From: Botryllus schlosseri
Lineage: Eukaryota > Chordata > Ascidiacea > Stolidobranchia > Styelidae
Reading direction: 5' to 3'
Assembly: GCA_000444245.1 (NCBI GenBank)
Contig: ATSW01007308.1
Span: forward strand, 1 to 28,536
DNA: 28,536 nucleotides
Shown: piece after piece, positions 19,631-28,536 of the stretch
How the letters are laid out: the number at the start of each line of letters is the position of its first letter
How positions within the stretch are numbered: position 1 is the first letter of the stretch
Notes under the pieces: generated by a model
The model's input: the letters and a program-made list of their open reading frames with translations, nothing else
Databases searched by the model: none
What the model was told of the DNA's origin: nothing
Program-made: the position numbers and the translations under genes

Positions 19631-19753
19631 AGCTGATACTCATTCACATTGTATATTCCCAACGGATATATATATTCGATTTCTTAGCGGTCAATTACGT
19701 ATCAGGTGATGCTGCTCACTGGGACCATGTATAACTCGCATTTAGTAGGTTTC

Positions 19754-19781
19754 GAAATAGCCTGTCCGTCGAGGCTATTTC
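19754..19781. repeat. Perfect 10-bp hairpin
   Basis: GAAATAGCCT (19754-19763) pairs with AGGCTATTTC (19772-19781) across an 8-nt loop. It lies inside a stretch open on both strands for more than 80 codons (19702-19968). Confidence 0.5.
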
Positions 19782-19817
19782 TTTCACGATTCCATGCTTT
19801 GCCTTTTGATACTTGGA

Positions 19818-19911
19818 ACTTACTGCCAGTGAACAAACCAGAGCTAATTTCACACAGAGCAAAAACGCGCGGGACCACTGGATTAAATGTTGCTACATGC
19901 AAAGAGCTGAA
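19818..19911 (-). CDS. Weak candidate exon
   Basis: On the minus strand an ATTCAG acceptor is followed by an open frame with SLHVATFNPVVPRVFALCEI, then SSGLFTG and a consensus GTAAGT donor. The acceptor lacks a good pyrimidine tract and the opposite strand is also open, so this is only a possibility. Confidence 0.2.
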
Positions 19912-19984
19912 TATCATGCCAACATGTTCTGTAACTGCAAATCTAGTACGCATATAGTGACAATACAAATTTGTTAGGCGCCTG

Positions 19985-20767
19985 CTATCTTATTCACACA
20001 TAACCGACCATGGGCATCACAGCGTCACACCTTCCTTTTGTTTGAGTATGCGGACTCTTGTGACGCAATAGTCTCTCGCAAGTGAATGCTGTTTATATCA
20101 TGGTTTTTGGCAGAGCTGCTGCATTTCCCGATTAACGTTCCAGAGCCTTATTCGAATAACGATTATCCGCAGGAATGAATTCTAATTACCAAGCGTACAC
20201 AATGACACGCTGTCCAATCTCGCGCTCCGATTTGGAAGACCATCACCAAAATAAATAGCCCGGGAATTATTGTGAACAATGCTGGAATACGGCTTACGGC
20301 GCTTATGGGCGCAAATACAATTTAACTTGTAGATAGAGAACTAGTATTTGCTTGTCTAATGGAGAGAGGAGATGGTGAGTTTCCCAGCGCTCTGATAACG
20401 TCCCATTTTTATAATCTTGCATCGCTTCTCCTGATTAGGTTATTACTAATTAGCGAAGGGATTGTCAACCTTTTGGAATGCACCGAACCCGACAATCAAT
20501 ATACGGCGTGCATTCATCAAACCCTGCGCATATCTGTAAAAATGAATTACAGTTAGGTCGGTAATCCTACAGCTGGATATCCGTAAAGGATGAATGGAAT
20601 CGGTCTTAATTTAAGCGATATATCACACTGATTCCGAAAATGTAAATTGTAATCCAGTCAGGGCACTGGACGGCCCTCAAAATCACCCCAAAGACAAAAA
20701 ATGGTTGTTTTACCCACCTAAACCGCGTTAAGAACTACTGGATTTGTGATGTGTAATTGTACATGTA
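19985..20767. other. No recognised gene
   Basis: One GATG|GTGAGT donor-like site near 20374 follows a short ATG frame, but nothing confirms an exon. Confidence 0.35.
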
Positions 20768-21206
20768 CATAGGGCTGTTCAAAAATAACTTTTTTTCCTG
20801 AATCTTGCTGGTTACGTGATTAAATCGTTAGGTTGCCTTAAAAAACGACGCACACCAGATTTTTATTCATTCCAACCATCGGTGGATAATCGGTGATCGG
20901 TGGATAATCCAAGAATTATCAACGAAAAACTCAAATAACTCCGCTTCTACTGGTTGGAATTGAGTCAAATTTGTTTTGCATCGTCTTTGAAGACAGCGCA
21001 ACGATTTCATGAGGTTAACAGAATAATCTGACAAAAAATTTTTTTTGCATCTGTAGGTAAATTCAAAAGTTTCAAACTGTACGAAATCAGCGATTATTGG
21101 TTGGAATGAATTAAAATTTGGTGTGCGTCGTTTTTTAAGGCAACCTAACGATTTAATCACGTAACCAGCAAGATTCAGGAAAAAAAGCTATTTTTGAACA
21201 GCCCTG
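20768..21206. mobile_element. Foldback DNA element with inverted arms of about 108 bp
   Basis: The left arm AGGGCTGTTCAAAAATAACT is repeated in inverse orientation at the right end (TTTTTGAACAGCCCT). Complementarity continues through CTGAATCTTGCTGG, GTGATTAAATCGTTAGG and CGACGCACACCA for roughly 108 bp with few mismatches. Flanking TACATGTA occurs on both sides (20760-20767 and 21207-21214), fitting an 8-bp target duplication, though that sequence is itself palindromic. The middle contains a second diverged copy of the arm's inner part (GTTGGAATTGAGTCAAATTT against GTTGGAATGAATTAAAATTT). Confidence 0.85.
20867..21160 (-). other. Open frame inside the foldback element with an internal repeat
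   Basis: A 97-codon minus-strand frame repeats itself: KSLGCLKKRRTPNFNSFQPI near the start is echoed by KSLRCLQRRCKTNLTQFQPV later, each followed by an acidic/aromatic stretch. The repeat follows from DNA duplication within the element. There is no evidence that it is expressed. Confidence 0.35.
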
Positions 21207-21617
21207 TACATGTAACAGGTCGGGAATTTGCAGATAAGCGTCAGTACGTTAAGCGAAATATAAGCTATCATTGCTTTTACAAAATGTACAATAGGCCGCC
21301 AAGACTGTTCTAATGACCAAATCCTGGGCATGGCATACCCACTGGTTATTAACTTCAGCATTTAGCTGGGCCTGTATCAGGGATTCCACGGACACACAGC
21401 CGATTCACAAGGCGGATGTCACACTGATTCTCAGTATATATTCATTCTATTCTTTTTATTTTGTGAGAGAATCATGTTTTAATGCCAATGGCTTAGTTCT
21501 TTTAACATTGGTGTTGGTTGATGCACACTTGCACAGTTTTGCGCACCAATATTCTATATCTATAGTAATGTATATGATGTGTAATGAGAGATATTTTTGT
21601 TTTTGTGACTCCGACCA
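21207..21617. other. No recognised gene
   Basis: The longest frame in the window (21313-21726, 137 codons) begins here, but it reads into a hAT terminus and contains Tyr/Phe/Ser-rich low-complexity segments, so it is judged non-coding. Confidence 0.4.
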
Positions 21618-21677
21618 TATGGGGTTCCCCGAAGGCTTGCAGATTGGCACAAGGTTTCGCCGGGCTGAGAACCACTG
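21618..21677 (-). mobile_element. hAT terminus fragment (CAGTGGTTCTCAGCCC)
   Basis: The minus strand reads CAGTGGTTCTCAGCCCGGCG from 21677, then AACCTTGTGCC, a typical hAT end. No opposite end was found nearby. Confidence 0.55.
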
Positions 21678-22076
21678 GAAATACCTTTGCATACCTTTGC
21701 AAATACGTTACGAATTTAAACAGTGATTCAGCGCAGTGTCTATCGCGGATTACGTGGGCGCATTTACTGTCCAAATCTGCCCGTTGGTCAACTCTACTTT
21801 ACGTCATTGATCTTTTAAGTTGTCTACGTTGCGAAGATGCCATCTGATACAGTTTGACGCATTCCGGACGCGTACGCTCATTTGAGTATACCGCGTATTC
21901 GGATCGGAATATTCCGTTCGTTTATCATTAGCGCACGCACAGGTCACGCAAATACGCAGCATATTCCCAAANCTATACTTGCATAGTCTGAATCAATGCC
22001 AAAGGATGTAAAGAGATCCAAATGATCCATCCAATTGATCCGATTACCATGATATGTCCGATTCGATTGGTGTCAC

Positions 22077-22149
22077 ATGGAACCTTCCGAAATGACGCCC
22101 TATCTGACCTTTATTGTGTGTTTTATATTAATTATAGCATCCGTGGAGC
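22077..22149 (+). CDS. Candidate first exon encoding a signal peptide
   Basis: An ATG at 22077 opens a frame whose residues 7-22 are TPYLTFIVCFILIIAS, a good secretory signal or signal-anchor core. A donor-like GAGC|GTAAGA follows right after the hydrophobic segment (exon end 22149, phase 1), a common arrangement for secreted proteins. Unspliced, the frame continues to a TAA at 22338-22340 (88 codons in all), so it could also be a short single-exon product. No following exon was identified; the next 1 kb is hAT DNA. Confidence 0.3.
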
Positions 22150-22431
22150 GTAAGATGAAAGTATCTATATCTAATACTTGCCGTGCCAGACGCGATCGAG
22201 TTTTCTGGCAGCGGGCTGTAAAACAACTGACGTCTTTTCCGGGCTTGATCGTTTCTTGGGATGCGTTTGATCTGATGGGGATTTTGTATTATGTAACGTC
22301 GGGGCGATCGATTAAGGCTATTCCGGTGGTCAGCATTTAAAAATAGTTGAAAATCAACGTAGCCGTTTCACGCCTTATTTTTGCCACTGTTACAGAGCAA
22401 AACCATGATCAGATGTTCGGTGCATGTAGAC

Positions 22432-23402
22432 CAGGGGTGGGCAAACTTTTGAGCTCGCGGGCCGCATTCAACATCTGAATCCATTCGCGGGCCGCACTAC
22501 ATAAAATTGGGATTATAAATCAAAACGCAATATTGGTATTTGATTATATAGTGAGGACATGGAGATAACATATATGTTTATTTAAAACAAAACAAACATT
22601 GCTTTGATGATGTCGTACACGCGTCAGAAACAGTGGCGAGATTTTATAAACTGGTCGACCTCAATAACCAGTTTGTCAAAACTATAGAGATCAAAGTCGG
22701 GTGTCCCAATTCTTGGAAAATCATTGAAATTTAAATCTGTGAGCCGGGATCTGTTTACTAAATCCACTTTTGGTTCAATTTCAGGACACACGATGCTGAC
22801 AGCACCATAACCATGTTAGCTTCAAACACGCTTTTACTATGTGTGGATAAAACAGCGTGGGCCTTGAGATCGGGCTGTCGCGCCAGAAATTAAACATAAA
22901 AAATATAGAAAGTATTTACCGTAGATCAGTGGTTCTTAAACTTTATAAGGCACGCCCCCCTCCCTTACGATGGTGAGAGATTTTGCGCCCGCTTATCGTC
23001 ATAACACAAAACGAAACCAGGATGCTAGCAATCCTAACGGATAGTTTGACGGCATGGAAGGCTACGACTGTAGATGAGAGATTTTTAAATATGAAATTCA
23101 GACTAAATACAGAGCAATGATTATGAATTGGGTGTAAGTCGCGCGGAGCGCGAAAAAAATTCAGTTGACCTCAGCTTCGCACCCCCTTCAGACGCTTTCA
23201 CGCCCCCAAGGGGGGCACACACCCCCACTTTGAGAACTACTGCCTTAGAATTATCATGGTGAAATATACAAAAAATAGTTTAATCAAGTCCCTGCATTAA
23301 TTCGATTTTTAGTACGCATTTTATCAATATTTTTAATAAGTTTCTTTGGACTCTCGCGGGCTGCACAGAATGGTGTCGCGGGCCGTAGTTTGCCCACCCC
23401 TG
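22432..23402. mobile_element. hAT non-autonomous element with perfect 8-bp target duplication
   Basis: The termini CAGGGGTGGGCAAACT and its inverse AGTTTGCCCACCCCTG are perfect for 16 bp and followed by GCGGGCCGCA-type subterminal motifs. ATGTAGAC flanks both ends (22424-22431 and 23403-23410), the 8-bp duplication expected of hAT. No transposase frame is present, so movement would have needed an enzyme in trans. A second hAT (22927-23242) sits inside. The intact target duplication points to a relatively recent insertion. Confidence 0.9.
22927..23242. mobile_element. Nested hAT-like element inside the 22432-23402 element
   Basis: The left end CAGTGGTTCTTAAACTTTAT with a GCACGCCCCCC tract and the right end CACTTTGAGAACTACTG are inverted. 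The flanks CCGTAGAT (22919-22926) and CCTTAGAA (23243-23250) match at 6 of 8. The interior has GCGCGGAGCGCG and a CGCCCCC/GGGGGGC pair near the right end. There is no coding frame. Confidence 0.8.
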
Positions 23403-23800
23403 ATGTAGACAGTGCTACAATTGGATAATTCTAGGTGTCTAATTAGACTAATAAGAGCGAAATACCGATAATCTAATTCTAATCTAATTTGTGGGAATGT
23501 TTCTCAGCACTGATGTTAATTCCAATCTAATTTCTGGTTTTCCTGAAAATTCTCTAGGAAAACTGAGTAGTGTGAAGCGAGCCAAGCTTATNGTGTACAC
23601 TGTATATAGACATTTGTCATTCTCGTGGTTATGGGAATCTACTTTGATTTGATATGAACCGAACTTGAATTTTGTTGTAGTTCTCTCCAATACTTGATTG
23701 AATTCAATTTCCATGTTTTTGCAAATTCAGTAATTCTAATTCTAACCTCGTTCGGGAAAATGCATAAATTTAATTCTAATTTTTATCCAATTTGGAAAAG
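23403..23800 (-). repeat. Dispersed repeat A, copy 4, inverted
   Basis: Read on the minus strand it follows the family order: TTCATATCAAATCAAAGTAG, AGCTTGGCTCGC, TTCAGGAAAACCAGAAATTA, GATTAGAATTAGATTATCGG, then TTTCGCTC. An unresolved base lies at 23592. The hAT element at 22432-23402 abuts its end. Confidence 0.75.
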
Positions 23801-23994
23801 CTGACAATTTTCAATCTGTCAAACTCCGTGTCAGATCATCGAATAATTCACCAATCATTATGATTATAATTCAGAATTTCCGTCACGCCAGCTACAAAGA
23901 AAGCTAAGAAACTATGTATCCCTTGTTGAATAATTAAGATTGGATACCGGGACTGTCTCAGCGAAAAGTGTGCGTATTTCCCCCTGTACCACCC

Positions 23995-24040
23995 CTGATA
24001 TACGGGAGTGGATATACACCCATGGGACACGAAACCAGAA
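23995..24040 (+). repeat. Short repeat C, copy 2
   Basis: About 80% identical over 40 bp to 5465-5505; both are flanked by unrelated sequence. Confidence 0.5.
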
Positions 24041-25043
24041 CCTACCGCAGACTTACACCGCGGCTTCAATCGAGTTCAACATTTTAATACAAATTATGCA
24101 TGCACGAAGTGAGTACACGCCCTTTTCCCTAAGGGTGAACTTACGTTTCCTGAGATAGAAGCCTATACCTGTAAATAACTCTTATTTTACAACACGGGCC
24201 ACTGAAATTACTATATTGCGGAACATAAATTGCTCTAAATAATACTATCGTCTGTCGAAATGGTTTTCAATGAGCCTTTGTGTAAATAAGCACAATATCC
24301 CGTTATTTTGATAAAGGACTGTACGTTTTGGAATATGCCAGCGAAATCTGACTATCAACCCTCGATAATAGATGCTCGCGCAGAAAAATCTGTAATTCAA
24401 CGTACTTGCGCAAAAAGATTTAATTATTTGTAGATATTCCCGTAAGAGCACTTAGTAATAAGCTTGTCTTTGTTTACATCTTTCGTCAACCTGATTACTG
24501 CGTGTCAAAGGTCGCGCGTGGTGCTGTAAGGTCATCAAGTTGTTCGCAAATCGACTCTTTGTAAAACAAATATGACCAGTGACCACGGAGAGTCACTATT
24601 TGCATTGTATGATTTCAAGTTGATTATCGCGGAGTAATTTTCTATAATCTATCCGTATTTGATTGTCCAAATCGACACCACTTCAAACTACTGCGTTTAG
24701 AATTGCCAGTGTTTGTGGCTCTGTTTAAAGTAACAATGCATTCAAGACTTATTAAAATATATATTTTGTTGTTTGTTTGGTGTTTTGTAATTTTAGCCAT
24801 GACCACTGTATATGAAAAATAATGTCTAAATTAACAATATATAGTTCGTTTGTATGAATGTGCATTGTTCAATTGTGCATGAGCAAGACATAGCATGATG
24901 GACAGTTATACTTTACTTGCATTGAAGAAATGTGTTCAAGTGATTAAATCACAAAGAGACATGCAAGGCAGACTGAGCCACATTTAGCAAAAATTTGCTT
25001 GGCTTTTTCACATAATCATCATGCTATGTTTTCATGCCCGGTG
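24041..25043. other. No recognised gene
   Basis: AT-rich; contains a modest stem (AGCAAA/TTTGCT near 24988-25001, with flanking AGCC/GGCT) and nothing else recognisable. Confidence 0.4.
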
Positions 25044-25485
25044 TTTTAAAACTATGCTTTGTGTTTTTTAAGCGTTGTATAATTATGCCATAATTGTTTA
25101 AATACCTTCGAAAACATGTAGTATGAGCCCGCGGACGATTTGCACCCAATATAGTCGACGTATACGATATGTAGTAGCTGGAACTCTCAAAATCGTTGTC
25201 GGTTCAACATGTATAGCAAATAGATACATATCATCGTATGGAATCGGTATTCTGATGATGTTGACCGCAAAATGCTGCATAACGATGTAGTCCTTGTTAA
25301 AAATATTTTTGGTCTTTATGACAGTGGTCGGAAGCCCTTTTCGTTGAAGGAGCCACATTTACCATATATTCTAAATTATCGATTCCAATCCACTGTGCTG
25401 GTGGATAAAAAAAAACATTTTTTAAACAAGGGCCATGTATTAAACATGTTTGTTTTAATTCGATTTTTGTTTTAAATGCAACCAT
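25044..25485 (+). repeat. Long dispersed repeat B, copy 2
   Basis: Collinear with 442-908 (see that entry). This copy keeps an 86-codon minus-strand frame (25098-25358) containing QHFAVNIIRIPIPYDD, HVEPTTILRVP and WVQIVRGLI. In the stretch VQIVRGLI the two copies differ only at third codon positions, which may hint that the frame was once translated. Product unknown. Confidence 0.75.
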
Positions 25486-25689
25486 AGTCATAATCATAAC
25501 TTTTCTGAGATCACAGGTGCATCAGAAATTTGCAGAGGTTATTTTCATGACATGGCATCGCAAATGGGTGCGTTTCGTTGGCTTGAGTTGTGCGGGTTCA
25601 ATTATCGAATGTGCATGTAGTCGCATCTGATTGCCAAAGTAATGTTTCGAGTAAGAGATTTTGTAACAGTGATAGAGGGCTGTATTTTG

Positions 25690-25865
25690 AGGTGGGTAAA
25701 TTAGTCAATATAGCTACTCAAGTAGAAGTAGAAGTAACACCGTAAATTTCTACTCAATTACAAGTAGAAGTGTCAATTTCCAAGACATATCAGACATGAC
25801 ATCAAAACCACTTCAAGGTGAAGTAGAGATTGAAAGCTGAGTAGTACGCAAGTACGCAAGACTAT
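25690..25865 (+). mobile_element. Partial hAT-like element rich in AAGTAGAAGT
   Basis: GAGGTGGGTAAATTAGTCAA then CTACTCAAGTAGAAGTAGAA resembles the ends at 9599 and 28034. Further CAAGTAGAAG and AAGTAGAG motifs follow. Right end not defined. Confidence 0.45.
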
Positions 25866-26097
25866 CGCCTATAACTGCAGCATAAAACGTATGGTGAACC
25901 GATACCGGTAACCCTCAAAATTTTGCGATAGCGTTATTTCACGTCAAACTGGTCGTGCCGGATGCGTTTGTGACGCCAAGATTGGTTATTCGGAGTTAAA
26001 AAATGAGATTTTTTGAACAACACGCAATATAATTTTCGATACATACATTCCAGAGCAGTTCCCTGGTAACAGTAATTACGCATGTGTCTTCGTAAAT

Positions 26098-26680
26098 CAG
26101 GGTTGTAACCAAGTCACAAGGCTCCGAGTCACAAGTCAATCTCACTTTTATATTTTTGACTCGAGTCAAGTCGAGTCATTTTCAATTCCCACCGAGTCAA
26201 GTCCGAGTCCAAGTCAGAAAACAGAGGATCGAGTCCGAGTCATGGTATTATGACTCGAGTCCGAGTCCAAGTCATTGTGTTGACTGCTCAGTTTCGTGTT
26301 AAAGTCTTCCTAAACCCACTTTTTAACTCTGTTTGGTGATATTGAATGGTTCGCATTTATAATATATCAATTTTCCTCACTTTTAGCAGTTTCTGGTCGC
26401 ATTTTCAAGCACCAGTACCAACAAACGAAATCCCAATAGTGTGTTGGCTTCGAAATTACAATGAAATGTCGATCTTGGCCGTCTGAATCTCGAGTCAATG
26501 ACTTGCTTCGAGTCATGCGCAATGACTCGAGTCCAAGTCGAGTCAATACACAGATTGACTCGAATCGAGTCGAGTCATTTCCGCATTTTGAGAAAATGAC
26601 TCGAGTCGAGTCGAGTCATCCGAAAATCGTGACTCGAGTCTGACTCGAGTCGAGTCATGACTCGAGTCATTACAACCCTG
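26098..26680. mobile_element. hAT-like element built of GACTCGAGTC palindromes, 8-bp target duplication
   Basis: The termini CAGGGTTGTAA and TTACAACCCTG are perfect inverted repeats. TCGTAAAT flanks the element on both sides (26090-26097 and 26681-26688) without mismatch. The subterminal DNA on both sides is dense in CGAGTC/GACTCG, with at least seven full GACTCGAGTC decamers, which could serve as repeated transposase-binding sites and fold back on themselves. The unrelated middle (about 26285-26490) carries no recognisable gene. Young by the intact target duplication. Confidence 0.88.
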
Positions 26681-26734
26681 TCGTAAATATGTAGACTGTC
26701 CTGTATATAGTGTTTAACAAATGCATCTATTCGC

Positions 26735-26792
26735 CACCAGAAACCATTGTATTCCCCACCAGAGGGAATTCCCCACCGGTTGGGAACCACTG
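26735..26792 (-). mobile_element. hAT terminus fragment (CAGTGGTTCCCAACCGG)
   Basis: The minus strand from 26792 reads CAGTGGTTCCCAACCGGTGG, then GAATTCCC and CCACC repeats. No opposite end was found; it lies between the GACTCGAGTC element and the open frame at 26799. Confidence 0.55.
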
Positions 26793-26798
26793 TTCTAG

Positions 26799-27113
26799 CA
26801 AGTATCGGAGGTGACTAAAGGTGATGCAGACTTTTTCAAACTACATTTTGCTTATTCCAAATCTGAAACGAGTAAAGTAGGTAGTTTCGCCCAAATAACT
26901 GATGACCTAGGAGTGGAAATAGCGCAAAGTAGTGTTCAAAACCTGCTTGAGTATTCCGAAAATGCAGAGTATTCCGTTACTGACCACCTCTGGCTGTATT
27001 TAACCAGCAGATTCTCAAATGCACTAAATTTTATCTTCAATTCCAACAGTACCATTGACATCGCGAGGTGGGCTAAAATGGCGAAAAAATACATGACGTT
27101 ATGTCAATGTTAA
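26799..27113 (+). CDS. Candidate exon or gene fragment, unidentified product
   Basis: A TTCTAG acceptor-like AG at 26797-26798 is followed by 104 open codons to a TAA (27111-27113). The peptide includes DADFFKLHFAYSK, SFAQITDDLGVEIAQ, SVQNLLEYSENAEYSVTDHL and STIDIARWAKMAKKY. Composition is balanced and looks coding, and it reads like a soluble helical segment. No in-frame ATG lies near the start, so it would be an internal or terminal exon. The hAT terminus ending at 26792 is only 6 bp upstream and would supply part of the acceptor region. Family unknown; no polyadenylation signal is evident close by. Confidence 0.4.
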   Translation, partial: QVSEVTKGDADFFKLHFAYSKSETSKVGSFAQITDDLGVEIAQSSVQNLLEYSENAEYSVTDHLWLYLTSRFSNALNFIFNSNSTIDIARWAKMAKKYMTLCQC

Positions 27114-28033
27114 AAAACTTTCACTCAGTTGATCTGGGTTTACTGATAGAACCTGCGTGATGGTACTATTGATATACCTACATCGTCGGGGTTTGATATC
27201 GCATACTATACAGCTATTTGTAGTGCAAATAGACGTCATGATCATGCTCCGTGGTCTTTTGAAAAGAATTAAGCCATTGTGACATAATTACACAGTTTGT
27301 ATCTTGAAGGCTTTTGTTGAATACATTGTTTAAAATATGATTTGTCGAATACAACACTGCCAATGTTGTATTTGGCGGCTGCTCATCCTACTTCAATGAT
27401 TAGTACTGCATTTTACGTTACTGATGTCTTTGAGCTGTCGAAACTTCCTCCATATCATAAAAATGTCGCAATTTCGATGTCAATAGTACTAGGAATCATC
27501 ATGATTGACGTCAAGTTTTGTTTTCGGCATAACACCGCTGACTCTGGAGTCTGCACGCCATTTCCGTTATAGCTTTGACTTCAGAACAAGTGTGCTATTG
27601 CGACTTGGTAGCAAAGCGATCTTATAAAATTATATATTATTATACCCATTGTACATATACAATATTACCACGATTGTTCATTGTAACATTTGAAAATATG
27701 ATCGCTTCTTGGATATATAATTGTTTTTTGTTTTTCAGTTTCTATCTGAAAATTTTGATAAACTCGCTATTTTGAACGCGAGTCCAATTAGGCAGGCCTT
27801 TGTGCAGAGGTGTCAGTCTGATGTCAGACATCGTTTTTACGTTTGATGTATAGGTTATACATCATTGATTAACAACCGCATTGCTCTAATGGCTTCAAAA
27901 TTTCTACTAAGTCTCTTTCCATCGGCTGCCGCGTGTGGCACAACCAACATTCGCATAAATCAGCCTTGAATATTCAATTTCAGGANTGAGGCAATCGGGG
28001 ACGGTCAGAGAAATACCAGACTTCGGTAATAAG
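27114..28033. other. No recognised gene
   Basis: A 76-codon frame (27342-27572) containing PPYHKNVAISMSIVLGIIMI is hydrophobic in part but unsupported. AT-rich DNA with an unresolved base near 27986. Confidence 0.35.
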
Positions 28034-28220
28034 CAGAGGTGGTCAGTAACGAGGTACTTCTACTTTTTCGAAGGACTCAAGTAGTTTTACTCAACTTCTG
28101 GTACTTACTCTAGTAGATCCTTTTATCGCTACTTCTACTTCGTAATATTTTGTGAACTACTTAATTACTTTTCGCTATTTTCAGTTTGTCAAGTAGAAGT
28201 ACTTTAATCCCCCAATAAGA
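28034..28220 (+). mobile_element. hAT-like element, left end, truncated
   Basis: CAGAGGTGGTCAGTAACGAG then GTACTTCTACTTTTTCG is a canonical end of the AGTAACGAAGTAC type of animal hAT element. ACTTCTACTT motifs continue to about 28200. No right terminus precedes the SINE. Confidence 0.6.
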
Positions 28221-28279
28221 AACATAGCCTAAGGAATTTCGGGGCTGTTTTCACGTAGTACCAACATTTGATTTTGGGT

Positions 28280-28536
28280 GGCGAGATAGCGCAGTGGTAT
28301 AATNCGCGGCTGCAACACCAATGGGTGCGGGTTCGAGTCCGACCGAGGTCGACTTCCGAATTCCGATACCTAAGTGTTGGAGGTTTACCTAGGCTCCTCC
28401 TCGCCACCTCATCCGCGTCAGCGGTGTCTTACAAAAGCCTAGAGGTGGGCCGTGCTATAAGTCGGCAGTTACGGAAAATAAGAAGAATATCGGCCTGGTG
28501 TAAATGACCATAGTAGTCGACAAACACCATGAATAC
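28280..28536 (+). mobile_element. tRNA-derived SINE (runs to or past the window end)
   Basis: The head has RNA polymerase III boxes: A box TAGCGCAGTGGT (28287-28298) and B box GGTTCGAGTCC (28330-28340), spaced as in a tRNA gene. The D-arm can pair (GCGC with NCGC), but the anticodon, T and acceptor stems do not form a proper cloverleaf, so this is not a working tRNA gene. A non-tRNA body with CCTAGGCTCCTCC and GCGTCAGCGG follows. The 3' end lies at or beyond the window edge. Confidence 0.7.

Noticed and set aside
21313-21726. Longest open frame in the window (137 codons) as a gene
   Set aside because: It reads into a hAT terminus (ending at 21677), overlaps open frames on the other strand and contains aromatic/Ser-rich low-complexity sequence.
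24960-25010. Stem with AGCAAA/TTTGCT as a microRNA precursor
   Set aside because: The stem is short and interrupted, well below a typical pre-miRNA hairpin.
442-25485. The two 450-bp repeats as the LTRs of one large element
   Set aside because: They are too diverged, lack TG...CA ends, a primer-binding site and target duplication, and the DNA between them holds no gag/pol-like frames and many unrelated insertions.
26461-26790. Ser/Arg/Val-rich frames on both strands
   Set aside because: They are translations of the repeated CGAGTC units of the 26098-26680 element.
28280-28360. Functional tRNA gene
   Set aside because: The A and B boxes fit, but anticodon, T and acceptor stems do not pair.

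Overview
The window is AT-rich eukaryotic nuclear DNA, most likely from an animal. There is no bacterial gene organisation and no long continuous reading frame. It is packed with short non-autonomous DNA transposons of hAT type, a tRNA-derived SINE and LINE fragments, and possible exons are short. An aquatic invertebrate, perhaps a tunicate, would fit the small candidate introns and the transposon style. That is a guess, because no diagnostic host gene could be named.

Layout. Positions 1-442 hold little except an 11-bp hairpin. Positions 442-908 are copy 1 of a roughly 450-bp repeat whose second copy lies at 25044-25485. Positions 1231-2267 contain five short minus-strand blocks (a sixth at 3504-3652) that read like exons with plausible splice sites and mostly compatible phases; this is the best host-gene candidate. 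Positions 3715-9196 carry three copies of an AT-rich dispersed repeat, called repeat A here, one of them split by a hAT-like element. Positions 9599-10985 hold more hAT-like elements and ends. Positions 11366-11497 and 19524-19630 are two copies of a LINE- or SINE-like 3' tail. Positions 12920-13340 are a GC-rich, hairpin-bearing retroposon ending in poly-A, followed by a TATA-box promoter candidate. Positions 15299-15655 are a frameshifted LINE C-terminus, followed by an unassigned open frame.

Positions 17440-17559, 22077-22149 and 26799-27113 are candidate plus-strand exons or open frames. Positions 20768-21206 are a foldback element with arms of about 108 bp. Positions 22432-23402 are a hAT element with a clean 8-bp target duplication and a second hAT nested inside it, directly followed by an inverted copy of repeat A. 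Positions 26098-26680 are a hAT-like element built largely of palindromic GACTCGAGTC units, with a perfect 8-bp target duplication. The window ends in a tRNA-derived SINE (28280 onward).

The window is best read as gene-poor intergenic or intronic DNA shaped by waves of hAT-type insertion, with one probable multi-exon gene at its left end. No retrovirus-like element, CRISPR array or rRNA was seen, and no novel multi-gene system was found.
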